DNA of 64,000 nt from Sphingopyxis panaciterrae (GCF_011762125.1 NZ_JAASQN010000002.1:372001-436000); one strand, 5' to 3'; numbered from the stretch's first letter, positions 1 to 9,884 are shown. The notes: generated by a model from the sequence alone, not told the origin. Program-made: numbers and translations.

Positions 1-239
1 TCCTTGCCCATGGCCAGCGATTCGCGAGCTTCGTCGCGCCGTTTGCGGGCCTCGCTCAGGCCGATTTCGGGGTAGCTGCCTATCGCTAGCTTCCTTTCGC
101 GGCCGCTAACTCTGAATTTCAGGCGCCATAGCTTGCCTCCTGGAGGCGTAATCAGGAGATACAGGCCGCCGCTGTCCGCCAATTTGTACTGCTTGTCGCG
201 GGGCTTTGCGTTACGAATTGCGATGTCGGTCAGCGGCAT
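1..239 (-). CDS. Tyrosine-type site-specific integrase, N-terminal fragment cut by the window edge
   Basis: The 79 visible residues begin MPLTDIAIRNAKPRDKQYKL and continue with LADSGGLYLLI and KLWRLKFRVSGRERKLAIGSYPEIGLS, split here only for description. This is the arm-binding N-terminal (DUF4102-type) domain of P4/bacteriophage-like tyrosine recombinases, which insert genomic islands or prophages at tRNA 3' ends. The catalytic domain lies outside the window. The start codon is 167 bases from the 3' end of tRNA-Gly and transcription runs away from the tRNA, the usual arrangement at an island border. Whether the gene is intact cannot be judged. Confidence 0.88.
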   Translation of the reverse strand, partial: MPLTDIAIRNAKPRDKQYKLADSGGLYLLITPPGGKLWRLKFRVSGRERKLAIGSYPEIGLSEARKRRDEARESLAMGK

Positions 240-405
240 TTTTGGGGGCCTTTTCTAACGACCCGAATCAAAAGGCCCCAATTAGGCCCCCAATCCGAGC
301 TGATTGCCAACGAGCATTCGCGAACGCTGACGGCTACAACCCACTCAAATATGCCTGATTTCTGCGATTTGTAAAGTCTTGGCCGGATGGTGGCGGTCAA
401 GAATT

Positions 406-479
406 TGGAGCGGGTAGCGGGAATCGAACCCGCCTAGCTAGCTTGGAAGGCTAGAGCATTACCACTATGCTATACCCGC
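406..479 (-). tRNA. tRNA-Gly(TCC)
   Basis: Read on the minus strand, the acceptor arm GCGGGTA pairs with TACCCGC, followed by discriminator T and an encoded CCA. The anticodon loop is CTTCCAA (anticodon TCC) and the T arm reads GCGGGTTCGATTCCCGC. The length is 74 nt including CCA. The 3' end faces the truncated integrase, so this gene is the likely attachment site of the element to the left. It still folds as an intact tRNA, as expected when integration restores the 3' end. Confidence 0.96.
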
Positions 480-568
480 ATCACCAAGGTCGGCGGCGAT
501 TGCCATTTTGACCGGCCGCCGTCAAGCGCGTCATTGAGAACATCTTGGCAACATGCTAAACATGGACC

Positions 569-1699
569 GTGGAAGACGGCGATGACCAGCCCCCTGACGA
601 ACCTGCGGACGTCCCGGTCCGCAAGATCATCCATGTCGACATGGACGCCTTTTACGCGTCGGTGGAGCAGCGCGACGACCCGGCGCTACGCGGCAAGCCT
701 GTCGCGGTCGGCGGTTCTTCACGGCGCGGCGTCGTCGCCGCGGCAAGCTATGAAGCGCGCAAATTTGGCGTCCGCTCGGCGATGCCCAGCATCACCGCAA
801 AGCGCCAGTGCCCCGACCTGATCTTCGTGCCGCCGCGCTTCGAGGTCTATCGTGAGGTTTCGCACCGGATTCGCGCGATCTTCCGCGACTATGCTGACGA
901 GGTCGAGCCGCTCTCGCTCGACGAGGCCTATCTCGACGTCAGCGCCGACAAGGCCGGACTCGGCAGCGCGACCGCCGCCGCGAAGCTGATCCGCCAGCGC
1001 ATCCGGGCCGAAACCGGCCTCACCGCCTCGGCGGGCGTGTCGTACAACAAATTCATCGCCAAGCTCGCGTCCGACCAGAACAAGCCCGACGGGATCACCA
1101 TCATTCCGCCGGGCAAAGGCGCCGCCTTCGTCCAGACGCTGTCGATCCGGCGCTTTCATGGCATCGGGCCGGTCACCGCCGCGAAGATGGAAGGGCTCGG
1201 CATCTTTTCGGGCGCCGACCTCGCGGGCAAGGAACCGCTATGGCTCACCGAAAATTTCGGCAACAGCGCCGAATGGCTCTATAATCTCGCTCGCGGGATC
1301 GACCACCGCCGCGTCAGGTCGAACCGGCCGCTGAAGTCGCTCGGCGGCGAACGCACCTTCTTCAACGACCTGATCACCGACACCGAGATCCGCGAGGCGC
1401 TGGCGCATGTCTGCACCGTCGTCTGGGATCGCGCCGCCAAAAAGGGTGCGCGCGGGCGTACGGTGACGCTCAAGCTGCGCTACGCCGATTTCCGGACGAT
1501 CACGCGCGCGAAGTCGGTCGCCGCGCCGATCCTCGACGGCAATTCGCTGCTCGCCGCTGGCGAGGCGATCCTCGCGCCTTTGCTCCCGACCGAACAGGGC
1601 ATCCGCCTGCTCGGCGTGACGTTGAGCAAGTTCGAGGGCGAAGAGGATGACGACGACGAAGGCACCGCCGCGCCCGCCGACCTGCTCAGCCTTATTTGA
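569..1699 (+). CDS. dinB: DNA polymerase IV (Y-family translesion polymerase)
   Basis: A 376-residue Y-family polymerase that copies past damaged template bases. The palm begins with the metal-binding motif VDMDAFYASVE (about residues 24-34). The second catalytic motif, SLDEAYLDVS, is at about residues 115-124, followed by the helix-hairpin-helix thumb (FHGIGPVTAAKMEGLGI) and the little finger. Length fits the family. The start taken is a GTG; the first in-frame ATG lies inside the catalytic motif, so it cannot be the start. The acidic tail EGEEDDDDE replaces an obvious beta-clamp motif, which I do not see clearly. The 3' end overlaps the convergent next gene by 8 bases. Confidence 0.95.
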   Translation: MEDGDDQPPDEPADVPVRKIIHVDMDAFYASVEQRDDPALRGKPVAVGGSSRRGVVAAASYEARKFGVRSAMPSITAKRQCPDLIFVPPRFEVYREVSHRIRAIFRDYADEVEPLSLDEAYLDVSADKAGLGSATAAAKLIRQRIRAETGLTASAGVSYNKFIAKLASDQNKPDGITIIPPGKGAAFVQTLSIRRFHGIGPVTAAKMEGLGIFSGADLAGKEPLWLTENFGNSAEWLYNLARGIDHRRVRSNRPLKSLGGERTFFNDLITDTEIREALAHVCTVVWDRAAKKGARGRTVTLKLRYADFRTITRAKSVAAPILDGNSLLAAGEAILAPLLPTEQGIRLLGVTLSKFEGEEDDDDEGTAAPADLLSLI

Positions 1700-2150
1700 C
1701 CGGCAGCGCCGGGGCCGCGCGTCTGAGCGCCGTCTGCATCTTCGCCGACAGCACGCCCATGCCGCACCCGACCAGCGTATCGTCCATCACCTGAATGCCT
1801 TCGGGGCCCGGCGCACCGGTGCGCAGCATCATGCGGTCGGGGCCGAGCGACTTCACATAAAAATAGCCCACGCCGTCATAGCCGCCGAACTGCATATAGG
1901 TGAAACCGCCGGCGACGGGCCGCGTCTGCGTTATCGCTTCCAGTTCGATGGCAGGGCCCATGCTGCCGCCCGGACCATAGAAATAAACGGCCCCCCAGCG
2001 CGCGCCGTCAAAGGCGTAGCCGTTGGTCGCCGACGCGCATTGATCGGCTGCATTGATCCAGAACCCCCTGGCGATCGGCAGATCGTTCGCCTGTGCTGCC
2101 GCCGGCACGCTGCCCGCTATCGCGGCGAACGCCAAAATCCATCCGCGCAT
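1692..2150 (-). CDS. Exported hypothetical protein
   Basis: A 152-residue protein with a clean signal peptide (MRGWILAFAAIAGSVPAAAQA, cleavage after AQA). The mature part has a Cys near the start (ADQCAS) and another near the end (LVGCGMG), probably one disulfide, and aromatic-rich beta-like segments. I do not recognise the family. It is convergent with dinB and follows prfC on the same strand after 57 bases. Periplasmic location is inferred from the signal peptide only. Confidence 0.8.
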   Translation of the reverse strand: MRGWILAFAAIAGSVPAAAQANDLPIARGFWINAADQCASATNGYAFDGARWGAVYFYGPGGSMGPAIELEAITQTRPVAGGFTYMQFGGYDGVGYFYVKSLGPDRMMLRTGAPGPEGIQVMDDTLVGCGMGVLSAKMQTALRRAAPALPVK

Positions 2151-2207
2151 CGATACCCCCGCCTCTGCCGAAAAGTGACGTCATGGTGGCTTAGACGGGC
2201 GATGCGA

Positions 2208-3800
<1,593 letters not shown>

Positions 3801-3876
3801 GGCGCGGGCGCCTAGCAGGTGGCGCGAGATGTGGAAAGGGCTGGCGCGGGCGCGGCAGCCGACGCATGATCACGAC

Positions 3877-4527
3877 ATGCGCATCCTTTTCCTCGCCGCC
3901 GCCCTGATCGCCGCCCCTGCCGCAGCGCAGGAAGCACAGGATTCGCCCTTCGTCGGCGAATATAGCCTCTCCGAAGGACCCGACGTCGGCGGCGGCTTGC
4001 TGATCCGGAACGACGGCCGCTTCCAGTATATGCTCGCCGCGGGGGCGCTCGACGAACGCGCCGAGGGGCGGTGGGAGATGCGCGGCGACACCATCTGCCT
4101 GACCACCGACCCCAAACCGGTGCCGCCCGCCTTCGAAAAGGCCGAACTGGTCGAAGTCGACGGTGCGATTCCGACGCTGTTCGTGAGCTGGCCCAACGGC
4201 CGCGGCATCGCGGGCGTCACCTTCACCATCGGGTTCGACAGCGGCGATCCGGTCGAGGATTATACGCAGAATTATGGCTGGAACCTGCCCGAGGACGACA
4301 AGCGCATCCCCCGCTGGATCGAGGTGCGCGAACCGATCTACGACGTCACCGCCCCGCGCTACGAACTCGCCGCGGCTGACGACGGCAAACTGCATGTGAC
4401 GCTGATCCCCAACGACATCGGCGTCGTCGCCTTCGACGGCGCGTGTTTGGCAGCCGGCGAGGATGGACGCACGATCCTCCATCGGGCCGAGGGAGACATG
4501 CGCTTTCGGAAGCTGCAGAGCGAATAG
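3877..4527 (+). CDS. Exported hypothetical protein
   Basis: A 216-residue protein starting MRILFLAAALIAAPAAAQEA, a short signal peptide with an A-Q-E cleavage region. This ATG was preferred over an upstream in-frame extension because that extension overlaps prfC antisense and would bury the signal peptide. The mature part begins FVGEYSLSEGPDVGGGLLI, resembling small lipocalin-like beta-barrel proteins of sphingomonads that report on their own content, but I cannot assign a family. No neighbour suggests a function. Confidence 0.82.
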   Translation: MRILFLAAALIAAPAAAQEAQDSPFVGEYSLSEGPDVGGGLLIRNDGRFQYMLAAGALDERAEGRWEMRGDTICLTTDPKPVPPAFEKAELVEVDGAIPTLFVSWPNGRGIAGVTFTIGFDSGDPVEDYTQNYGWNLPEDDKRIPRWIEVREPIYDVTAPRYELAAADDGKLHVTLIPNDIGVVAFDGACLAAGEDGRTILHRAEGDMRFRKLQSE

Positions 4528-4630
4528 CGCGCGTGAGGCTGGTGCTAACATGGCGCGATAAGTAGGCCAGCGTTTTTTTGGCGACCGATGGTGCCGCTAT
4601 GGGTGGGGAGCGGACGTTGGCGGTTCCAAT

Positions 4631-4716
4631 GTGCACCCCGGCGAAAGCCGGAGCCCTGTGTAAAAAGCGCAATGTTGGCGTTGGAACTCTGGGCCCCGGC
4701 TTTCGCCGGGGTACAC
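4631..4716. repeat. Inverted repeat, GAAAGCC palindrome family
   Basis: The arms GTGCACCCCGGCGAAAGCCG and CGGCTTTCGCCGGGGTACAC face each other across about 45 bases. They are the only notable content of the gene-free stretch 4528-4844. Each arm is itself a partial palindrome (CCGGCGAAAGCCGG), so two small hairpins or one large one can form. Related arms occur at 11582 and 19431. Confidence 0.85.
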
Positions 4717-4844
4717 ATCTCTGTCGGCAACTAACGGTCGATATCGTCGCCGCGGAGCGGCTGTCCTGGCCGACAAACGTTGCGGTAACCGATCTTTGAT
4801 GTGAACCGACTGGAGCGCCGCGCCTGACATGCTAAGGGCATCCT

Positions 4845-5165
4845 ATGCTTCACATGCACGGCTGCGGCGGCACCGTCGAGATCGATGGTCTCAAATATGA
4901 CTGGGAACTGCTGAGCGGGCCCCAACTGTCCTCTTCCGAAGGCTGGAAGGGCATGACGGTCTCCTTGCGCCAGAGAGATATGCCACGCGAAGCCGTGCTG
5001 GAATTTCCGACGCCAAAGCGCCTGTTGAAAGGATTGCCGAAAGGGCGTTCGCACATCAACGACGCGATAGCCTCGCGAGGGGTCCGGGCGGCATTGTCGG
5101 CAGGATGGAACCCGGCTTCACGCGGCAAGCCCACGGTCTTCATCGTTGATGCCAGCGGCGACTAA
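4845..5165 (+). CDS. Conserved hypothetical protein, small
   Basis: A 106-residue soluble protein starting MLHMHGCGGTVEIDGLKYDW, with no signal peptide or membrane segment. It ends with a motif-like segment ALSAGWNPASRGKPTVFIVD, which from memory resembles a small uncharacterised family in sphingomonads and other proteobacteria. It overlaps the convergent rlmJ stop by 4 bases. The function is unknown and nothing around it suggests one. Confidence 0.72.
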   Translation: MLHMHGCGGTVEIDGLKYDWELLSGPQLSSSEGWKGMTVSLRQRDMPREAVLEFPTPKRLLKGLPKGRSHINDAIASRGVRAALSAGWNPASRGKPTVFIVDASGD

Positions 5166-5998
5166 GCGCAATCGCCCAACCAATCGGCCCTGATCTCTCC
5201 CCTGTGCCCCTCCGGCGCCAGCGCGGCGCGCAGGGCTTCCAGCAGAGGCGGCAGCGCCTGCATGAAGGCGTAGGGCGGGTTGACGATGAAAAGGCCCGCG
5301 CCGTTATAAATGTCGGGCTGATCGCTGTCGTACAGCCAATGCTCGACCGCCAGAAACTTCGGGATTCCGAGTTTCCGCAGCTGCTGCTTCCACCGCACAT
5401 GCGTGGCGCGGTCCTTCAGCGGATACCAGATCACCGTCACGCCATGCGCCCATTTGCGGTGGACGGCGGCGAGAGTAGCGGTGATACGGGCGCGTTCATC
5501 GGTCTGCTCGTAGGGCGGGTCGACCACCACCACGCCGCGTGCGGTGCGGGGCGGCAGCATCGCCAGCCACAGTTCGTAAGCGTCGCGCTGATGGACGGCG
5601 GCGGGTGTGTCGCGCATCGCGCCGCGCAGGGCATAGACGTCTTCGGGATGTTTCTCGTTCAGGATCAGAAAATCCTGCGGACGCAGAAGCTGCGCCAGAA
5701 ATCGCGGCGATCCGGGATAGAGGCGCGGCTCGGCCCCGGCATTCACCGCCTGTACGGCGGCGCGGTAGTCGTCCAGCAAGGGGTTCGGGTTGGCAAAGGC
5801 CCGCAGCACGCCCTGTGTGGCCTCGCCGGTGCGCCCGGCCTCATCGCCGCCAAGGTCGTACAGCCCGCAGCCGGCATGGGTGTCGATCAGGGTCAGTGCG
5901 CCCGGTTTTTGCTGCAAGGCCCGCACGAGGGCGATCAACAGGCTGTGCTTCACGACATCGGCGCTGTTGCCAGCATGAAAGCTATGGCGATAATTCAT
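5162..5998 (-). CDS. rlmJ: 23S rRNA (adenine(2030)-N6)-methyltransferase RlmJ
   Basis: A 278-residue SAM-dependent methyltransferase that modifies A2030 of 23S rRNA. The family signature is at the N terminus (MNYRHSFHAGNSADVVKHSL). The SAM-binding strand LTLIDTHAGCGLYDL is at about residues 35-49, and the catalytic N6-adenine motif DPPYE is at about residues 160-164. Length matches E. coli RlmJ (280). It is a single gene with no operon partner. The 385 bases upstream of it carry no gene. Confidence 0.95.
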   Translation of the reverse strand: MNYRHSFHAGNSADVVKHSLLIALVRALQQKPGALTLIDTHAGCGLYDLGGDEAGRTGEATQGVLRAFANPNPLLDDYRAAVQAVNAGAEPRLYPGSPRFLAQLLRPQDFLILNEKHPEDVYALRGAMRDTPAAVHQRDAYELWLAMLPPRTARGVVVVDPPYEQTDERARITATLAAVHRKWAHGVTVIWYPLKDRATHVRWKQQLRKLGIPKFLAVEHWLYDSDQPDIYNGAGLFIVNPPYAFMQALPPLLEALRAALAPEGHRGEIRADWLGDCA

Positions 5999-6000
5999 CG

Positions 6001-6329
6001 TAATTCAAAATCCTGGCGATCCGCTTTCATGCGAACGGCTGGGCGCGGAAGCCGTGCGCGAGGCGATGGAAGCAAACAATCCGGTGCCCGTACAGAGTCG
6101 GGCGGAAACCTTCAAAGCATTCTGCGCAAGGCCTTAAGGCCGCGTTAGCGCCCGATCGCCCGATGTCGGCCGAACGTTCCTATAACACCGCACTAGCAGA
6201 ACTGCGGCGCTCCGACGTTCACGTCTGTCAGTAGCAGACCTGCACCCGCTCGATATCGAATGACCTGGATCGGTCGAAACCGGCCCTCCCTCCCATCCCT
6301 CTTGCGCTCGTCCGTCAAATCGGTCACAA
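6001..6329. other. Gene-free spacer between rlmJ and the enoyl-CoA hydratase
   Basis: I see no open reading frame with coding character on either strand here; the only forward ATG frame of any note is 23 codons. The stretch should contain the rlmJ promoter and, at its right end, the regulatory palindrome of the hydratase gene. No palindromic repeat of the dispersed families is present. Confidence 0.6.
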
Positions 6330-6347
6330 CTTTACGTGAACGTAAAG
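6330..6347 (+). promoter_or_regulatory. Perfect 18-bp palindromic operator upstream of the enoyl-CoA hydratase
   Basis: The sequence CTTTACGTGAACGTAAAG has 8-base perfect arms (CTTTACGT / ACGTAAAG) around a 2-base centre, 38 bases before the ATG at 6385. TTACGT-N2-ACGTAA is, as I recall it, the type of site bound by LiuR-like MerR regulators of branched-chain amino acid and acyl-CoA catabolism. The palindrome is seen directly; the regulator is inferred and not encoded nearby. Confidence 0.65.
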
Positions 6348-6384
6348 GTAAAGACCGAAGCAGAGCCGAGAGGATTTCTTCCCC

Positions 6385-7185
6385 ATGACCATCCCGACCT
6401 TCGAAACGATCAAGCTCGACATCGCCGACCATGTCGCGACGATCACGCTCAATCGCCCCGAACGCCTGAACTCGATGCCGCCCGCGATGGCCGACGAGAT
6501 CCGCGACGCGCTCGACCACTTGCCCGGTCTCGGCGCGCGCGCGTTGCTGATCACCGGCGAAGGCCGTGGTTTCTGCTCGGGCGCGGATCTGGGCGGCGAC
6601 CGCGCCGCGTCGGCGGTCAGCGGCGGCGCCAACAGCCGCAAGGCGCTGCGCAACCATTATAACCCGATGCTGCTCGCGCTCGCCAACCTCGACATCCCCG
6701 TCGTCACCGCGGTCAACGGCCCCGCCGCGGGTGTCGGGTGCAGCTTCGCGCTGTCGGGCGACTTCACCCTCGTCGGTAAAAGCGCCTATTTCCTGCAGGC
6801 CTTCGTCAACATCGGCCTCGTCCCCGACGGCGGGTCGTCGTGGTTGCTGCCGCGCCTGATCGGTGTGCCGCGCGCGCTGCAAATGATGATGCTGGGCGAG
6901 AAGATCGGCGGCGAACAGGCGGCCGACTGGGGCATGGTCTACAAATGCGTTGACGACGCCGACCTGCTGGCCGAAGCCCGCGCGCTTGCGACGCGCCTCG
7001 CCACGGGCCCCACGGTGTCGCTCGGCACGATGCGCAAAATCCTGCGCGCCGGCCTGTCGCAAAGCTTTTCGGAAACGCTCGACGCCGAGGCGACGGGCCA
7101 GTTCATCGCGGGCAACAGCGAGGACGCGGTCGAAGGCGTGCTGGCCTTCCAGGAAAAGCGCAAGACCGCGTTCAAGGGTAAGTAA
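6385..7185 (+). CDS. Enoyl-CoA hydratase/isomerase (crotonase family)
   Basis: A 266-residue crotonase-fold protein that hydrates or isomerises enoyl-CoA thioesters. It carries the CoA-binding segments TLNRPERLNSM and GRGFCSGADLGG (about residues 59-70), the oxyanion-hole region AVNGPAAGVGCSFAL and the downstream segment FVNIGLVPDGGSSWLLPRL. Asp in VPDGG rather than the catalytic Glu of classical hydratases places it nearer the PaaG-type group, which processes 2,3-enoyl or ring-derived CoA esters. It is monocistronic behind the palindromic operator at 6330-6347. Confidence 0.9.
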   Translation: MTIPTFETIKLDIADHVATITLNRPERLNSMPPAMADEIRDALDHLPGLGARALLITGEGRGFCSGADLGGDRAASAVSGGANSRKALRNHYNPMLLALANLDIPVVTAVNGPAAGVGCSFALSGDFTLVGKSAYFLQAFVNIGLVPDGGSSWLLPRLIGVPRALQMMMLGEKIGGEQAADWGMVYKCVDDADLLAEARALATRLATGPTVSLGTMRKILRAGLSQSFSETLDAEATGQFIAGNSEDAVEGVLAFQEKRKTAFKGK

Positions 7186-7305
7186 AACGCGTCAGTCCCT
7201 CAAACCCGCTCGTGCTGAGGCCGTCGAAGCACCGCTTTTCCTTCTTCCGACATCGAAGAAAGAACAGCCCTTGGACGATCTCAGGGCAAGCAGAATTTAG
7301 GTAGG

Positions 7306-7908
7306 CTACTCCGCCGCCTCCTCGACCATCACCTTCTTGTAGATGCTCGCCTTGGGGTAGGAGCAGAGCCGCTTCACCATCGGTTCGAAAAACGCCAGCG
7401 GTTCGCTGTCATAGTCGGGGTCGAACGCCGGCGCGTCATATTTTTCGCAGAATTCGGCGCACGCCGCATAATGGGGACTGTCGCGGAACTGGTCGCGCAT
7501 ATCGCGGTCGAGCCCCAGATAATGGAAGAAATAATGGCCCTGGAAAACCCCGTGGTGCTGGACGATCCACAGATTCTCTTCTGACAGGAAGGGTTTCAGG
7601 ATCGCCGCCGCGACGTCGGGATGATTGAACGCGCCCAGCGTATCGCCGATGTCGTGGAGCAGCGCCATCACGACATATTCCTCGTCGCGGCCGTCCCGGT
7701 GCGCGCGCGTCGCCGTCTGCAGGCAATGTTCGAGGCGGTCGACCGGAAAGCCGCCATAGTCGCCGCCGAGCAGCTTCAGATGCTCGAGAATGCGCGCGCC
7801 GTTGTTGGGTGCGAACTCCTTCTGCTCACGCGCGATGATGTCCCAATCATCCTTCGTCCCGTCGATCATCGAGCGAAATTTGGCGTGATCGTGCGTCATC
7901 TCGGTCAT
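7306..7908 (-). CDS. HD-domain protein resembling PhnZ-type diiron oxygenases
   Basis: A 200-residue protein with an HD core: ALLHDIGD at about residues 81-88, downstream His pairs in FNHPDVAA and VQHHGVFQGH, and a late Asp-rich segment. The N-terminal run DYGGFPVDRLEHCLQTA (about residues 50-66) has the Tyr-x(3)-Val-x(2)-Leu-Glu-His spacing known from PhnZ and relatives. Those are mixed-valent diiron enzymes that oxidatively cleave organophosphonates, rather than phosphohydrolases. The substrate is unknown and no phosphonate genes are nearby. An ordinary HD phosphohydrolase remains possible. Confidence 0.78.
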   Translation of the reverse strand: MTEMTHDHAKFRSMIDGTKDDWDIIAREQKEFAPNNGARILEHLKLLGGDYGGFPVDRLEHCLQTATRAHRDGRDEEYVVMALLHDIGDTLGAFNHPDVAAAILKPFLSEENLWIVQHHGVFQGHYFFHYLGLDRDMRDQFRDSPHYAACAEFCEKYDAPAFDPDYDSEPLAFFEPMVKRLCSYPKASIYKKVMVEEAAE

Positions 7909-7978
7909 GGCAGCCTCTCCTGTTTTGGCTGCCAGCCTAGGCCATTCGTTGCTGAATGCAACCTTGTCCGCATGCGCC

Positions 7979-8689
7979 TCATTCGGGCGCGTAGGTCACG
8001 CCATATTTGAGCGCCTCGTCGAGAGTCAGGCAGCGGCGGGTCGACTTGTCCTCCTCGGTTGCCACCGCCTGCTGCTGATACATGATGTCGGTCAGCAATT
8101 TGCGCGACACGCCCATCTTGATCAGGAAGGCGTTGTCCTCGCTCGCCAGCAACGCCGAATCCTGTTCGATGCCGCCGATCAGTTCGCGCGTCGCTTCGGT
8201 TCCCATCGCGACGCTCATGTCGATCGTCGATCGGTCGCCGGTGCGGGTGAACATATGCACCATGAAAACCCCGCCCGGATCGATAACCCGCGGCAGGCCG
8301 CCCATGAACACGAAATTGCAGGCGCTGAAACAGGTCCAGCCGGTCGGCACCCGCGTCAATATGCCCGGATTGCCGCGGATGATGCGACCGGCCGCATTAC
8401 CGGCGCGGGCGTCGCCGCCCGGCGACCGCAGCCAGATTTCCTCGACGTCGGGGTCGGCCTTCAGCGCGGCGGAAAGCCGGTCGGGCAATCCGGCATCGAT
8501 GCGTCCCTCGGCGAGCATCACCTTCATGCGGCCGCGCTTTTCGACCTTCAGGGTCATGGTCGGGTTGCCCGACCAGTTCGGGGTGAGCGGACAGGTCGGG
8601 TTCGCAGGATCCATCCCGCTCGCAGCCGTAAAGCCCATAAGCGCGAAGGCCGACAGCGCCAGCCGGAAGAGTTTAGGCCGCAAGGACAT
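7979..8689 (-). CDS. Exported ClpP/crotonase-fold serine-protease-like protein
   Basis: A 236-residue protein starting MSLRPKLFRLALSAFALMGF (signal peptide). The ClpP-like pattern is visible: SPGGDARAGNAAGRII, then TGWTCFSACNFVFMGG with the presumptive nucleophile Ser in CFSAC, then GVFMVHMF with the presumptive His. This resembles periplasmic ClpP-like proteins such as COG3904, whose substrates are unknown. Its first 17 bases overlap the end of the preceding gene on the same strand (8673-9233), suggesting co-translation. A longer in-frame start at 8764 was rejected because it masks the signal peptide. Confidence 0.82.
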   Translation of the reverse strand: MSLRPKLFRLALSAFALMGFTAASGMDPANPTCPLTPNWSGNPTMTLKVEKRGRMKVMLAEGRIDAGLPDRLSAALKADPDVEEIWLRSPGGDARAGNAAGRIIRGNPGILTRVPTGWTCFSACNFVFMGGLPRVIDPGGVFMVHMFTRTGDRSTIDMSVAMGTEATRELIGGIEQDSALLASEDNAFLIKMGVSRKLLTDIMYQQQAVATEEDKSTRRCLTLDEALKYGVTYAPE

Positions 8690-9233
8690 AGCGTGTGTCG
8701 CCCGGCCCCTTGCACATCCGTTTGCTGACCTGCGTTTCTTCGCCGTCGACGATGATGAAATCATTGACGTTCATACATTTGCGCCCGCCGCTTTCGCTAT
8801 TGATCGACGCCACCGTCGACGATCCGCTGACTTCGGGCCGCGTCTCGCTCGTCCAGTTGGCGGTTGCGCCGACCTTCTCGCCGCGCGTCACTTCCTCGGT
8901 CGCAGCGGCCGCCTGTACCTGCTCGCCGGGATCGAGCCGGCAGGCGATGGCATCGGTCAGCGTCCCGCTGACCTCGGCAATCGGTACATAGCTATAGACG
9001 CCGGCCTTGCTCGCGACGTCGCCGACGGCATCGTTCAGCACATTGCCCAGGATGTTGCGGCCGATGCTGCTGCCCTTCTTGCCCTTCGGGCAGCCGCCAT
9101 TGCCGTCTTCGCTCGGTTTCGGCGCCGGTGTCGTCACTTTGCGCAGCAGACCGCCGAATTGCGCCTGCGCCGGTGCGGCCGCGAGCATGCATGCCGCCAG
9201 CACCGCCGGAACTCCCCATATCTTGCGTGTCAT
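8673..9233 (-). CDS. Exported hypothetical protein, partner of the ClpP-like gene
   Basis: A 186-residue protein beginning MTRKIWGVPAVLAACMLAAA, with a signal peptide ending APAQAQ. The mature part has a basic Gly/Lys stretch (GGCPKGKKGSSIGRNILG) and three further Cys residues. It carries a conserved-looking core ending in GGRKCMNVNDFIIVDGEETQ and a C-terminal DTRYVLAA. I do not recognise the family. The overlap with the downstream ClpP-like gene points to one transcript and perhaps a joint periplasmic role, which is inference only. Confidence 0.78.
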   Translation of the reverse strand: MTRKIWGVPAVLAACMLAAAPAQAQFGGLLRKVTTPAPKPSEDGNGGCPKGKKGSSIGRNILGNVLNDAVGDVASKAGVYSYVPIAEVSGTLTDAIACRLDPGEQVQAAAATEEVTRGEKVGATANWTSETRPEVSGSSTVASINSESGGRKCMNVNDFIIVDGEETQVSKRMCKGPGDTRYVLAA

Positions 9234-9363
9234 CCGCCTTACCCCAAATCGCCGTCCCGATCGGACATTGCGCGGCCCTGTTAGCGCGCGTTCATGCCAC
9301 TCGCTGTGATTTTCATCAACTCCTGGCGAAATCTCATCCAGACAGGTTGAATTAAGGCTGAAT

Positions 9364-9828
9364 ATGTCACAGGACGTCGTCATGCTCTCGCAGAAGACCC
9401 GCTATACGATCCGTGCCTTTCAGCACCTTGCCGATCATTGGGGCAAGGGACAGGTGCAACTCGCGGACATTGCCGATGCGCAGAATATTCCGCCCAAATT
9501 CCTGACCGTGATCCTGTCGGAAATGGCGCGCGAAGGGTTGCTGCTGTCGCAGCGCGGGCGCGACGGCGGGTACCAGCTTGCGCTGCCGCCGGTCGACATC
9601 AGCTATGGTGACCTGGTCCGGCTGACGCGCGGCTCGCTCGCGCTCGTTCCGTGCGCCAGCCGCAACGCGCACGAACATTGCAAGAATTGCCTGCCGGAAA
9701 AGGACTGCCGGATGCGCAGCCTGATGCTGAAGGTGCGCGACGATACCGCCGCGATCCTCGATCGCATCACGCTGGCCGATCCGATCGCGTCCGAACCGAT
9801 TTTCGAGACGGAAGAGGCGGCGCAATAA
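9364..9828 (+). CDS. Rrf2-family transcriptional regulator with Cys cluster
   Basis: A 154-residue Rrf2 protein. The winged helix spans about residues 9-80 (QKTRYTIRAFQHLADHWG, then IPPKFLTVILSEMAREGLL and RGRDGGYQLA). The region CASRNAHEHCKNCLPEKDCR supplies four Cys, as in IscR/NsrR/RsrR-type sensors that ligate an Fe-S cluster and respond to iron-sulfur status, NO or redox. No suf/isc genes are adjacent, so the regulon is unknown. The start is taken at MSQDVV; MLSQKTRY six codons later is also possible. A stem-loop follows at 9885. Confidence 0.9.
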   Translation: MSQDVVMLSQKTRYTIRAFQHLADHWGKGQVQLADIADAQNIPPKFLTVILSEMAREGLLLSQRGRDGGYQLALPPVDISYGDLVRLTRGSLALVPCASRNAHEHCKNCLPEKDCRMRSLMLKVRDDTAAILDRITLADPIASEPIFETEEAAQ

Positions 9829-9884
9829 CCGCCTTCCCGATAGCGGCGCACTCGCGCCGCGCCGCAAAACCCCCGGTGCCGATA

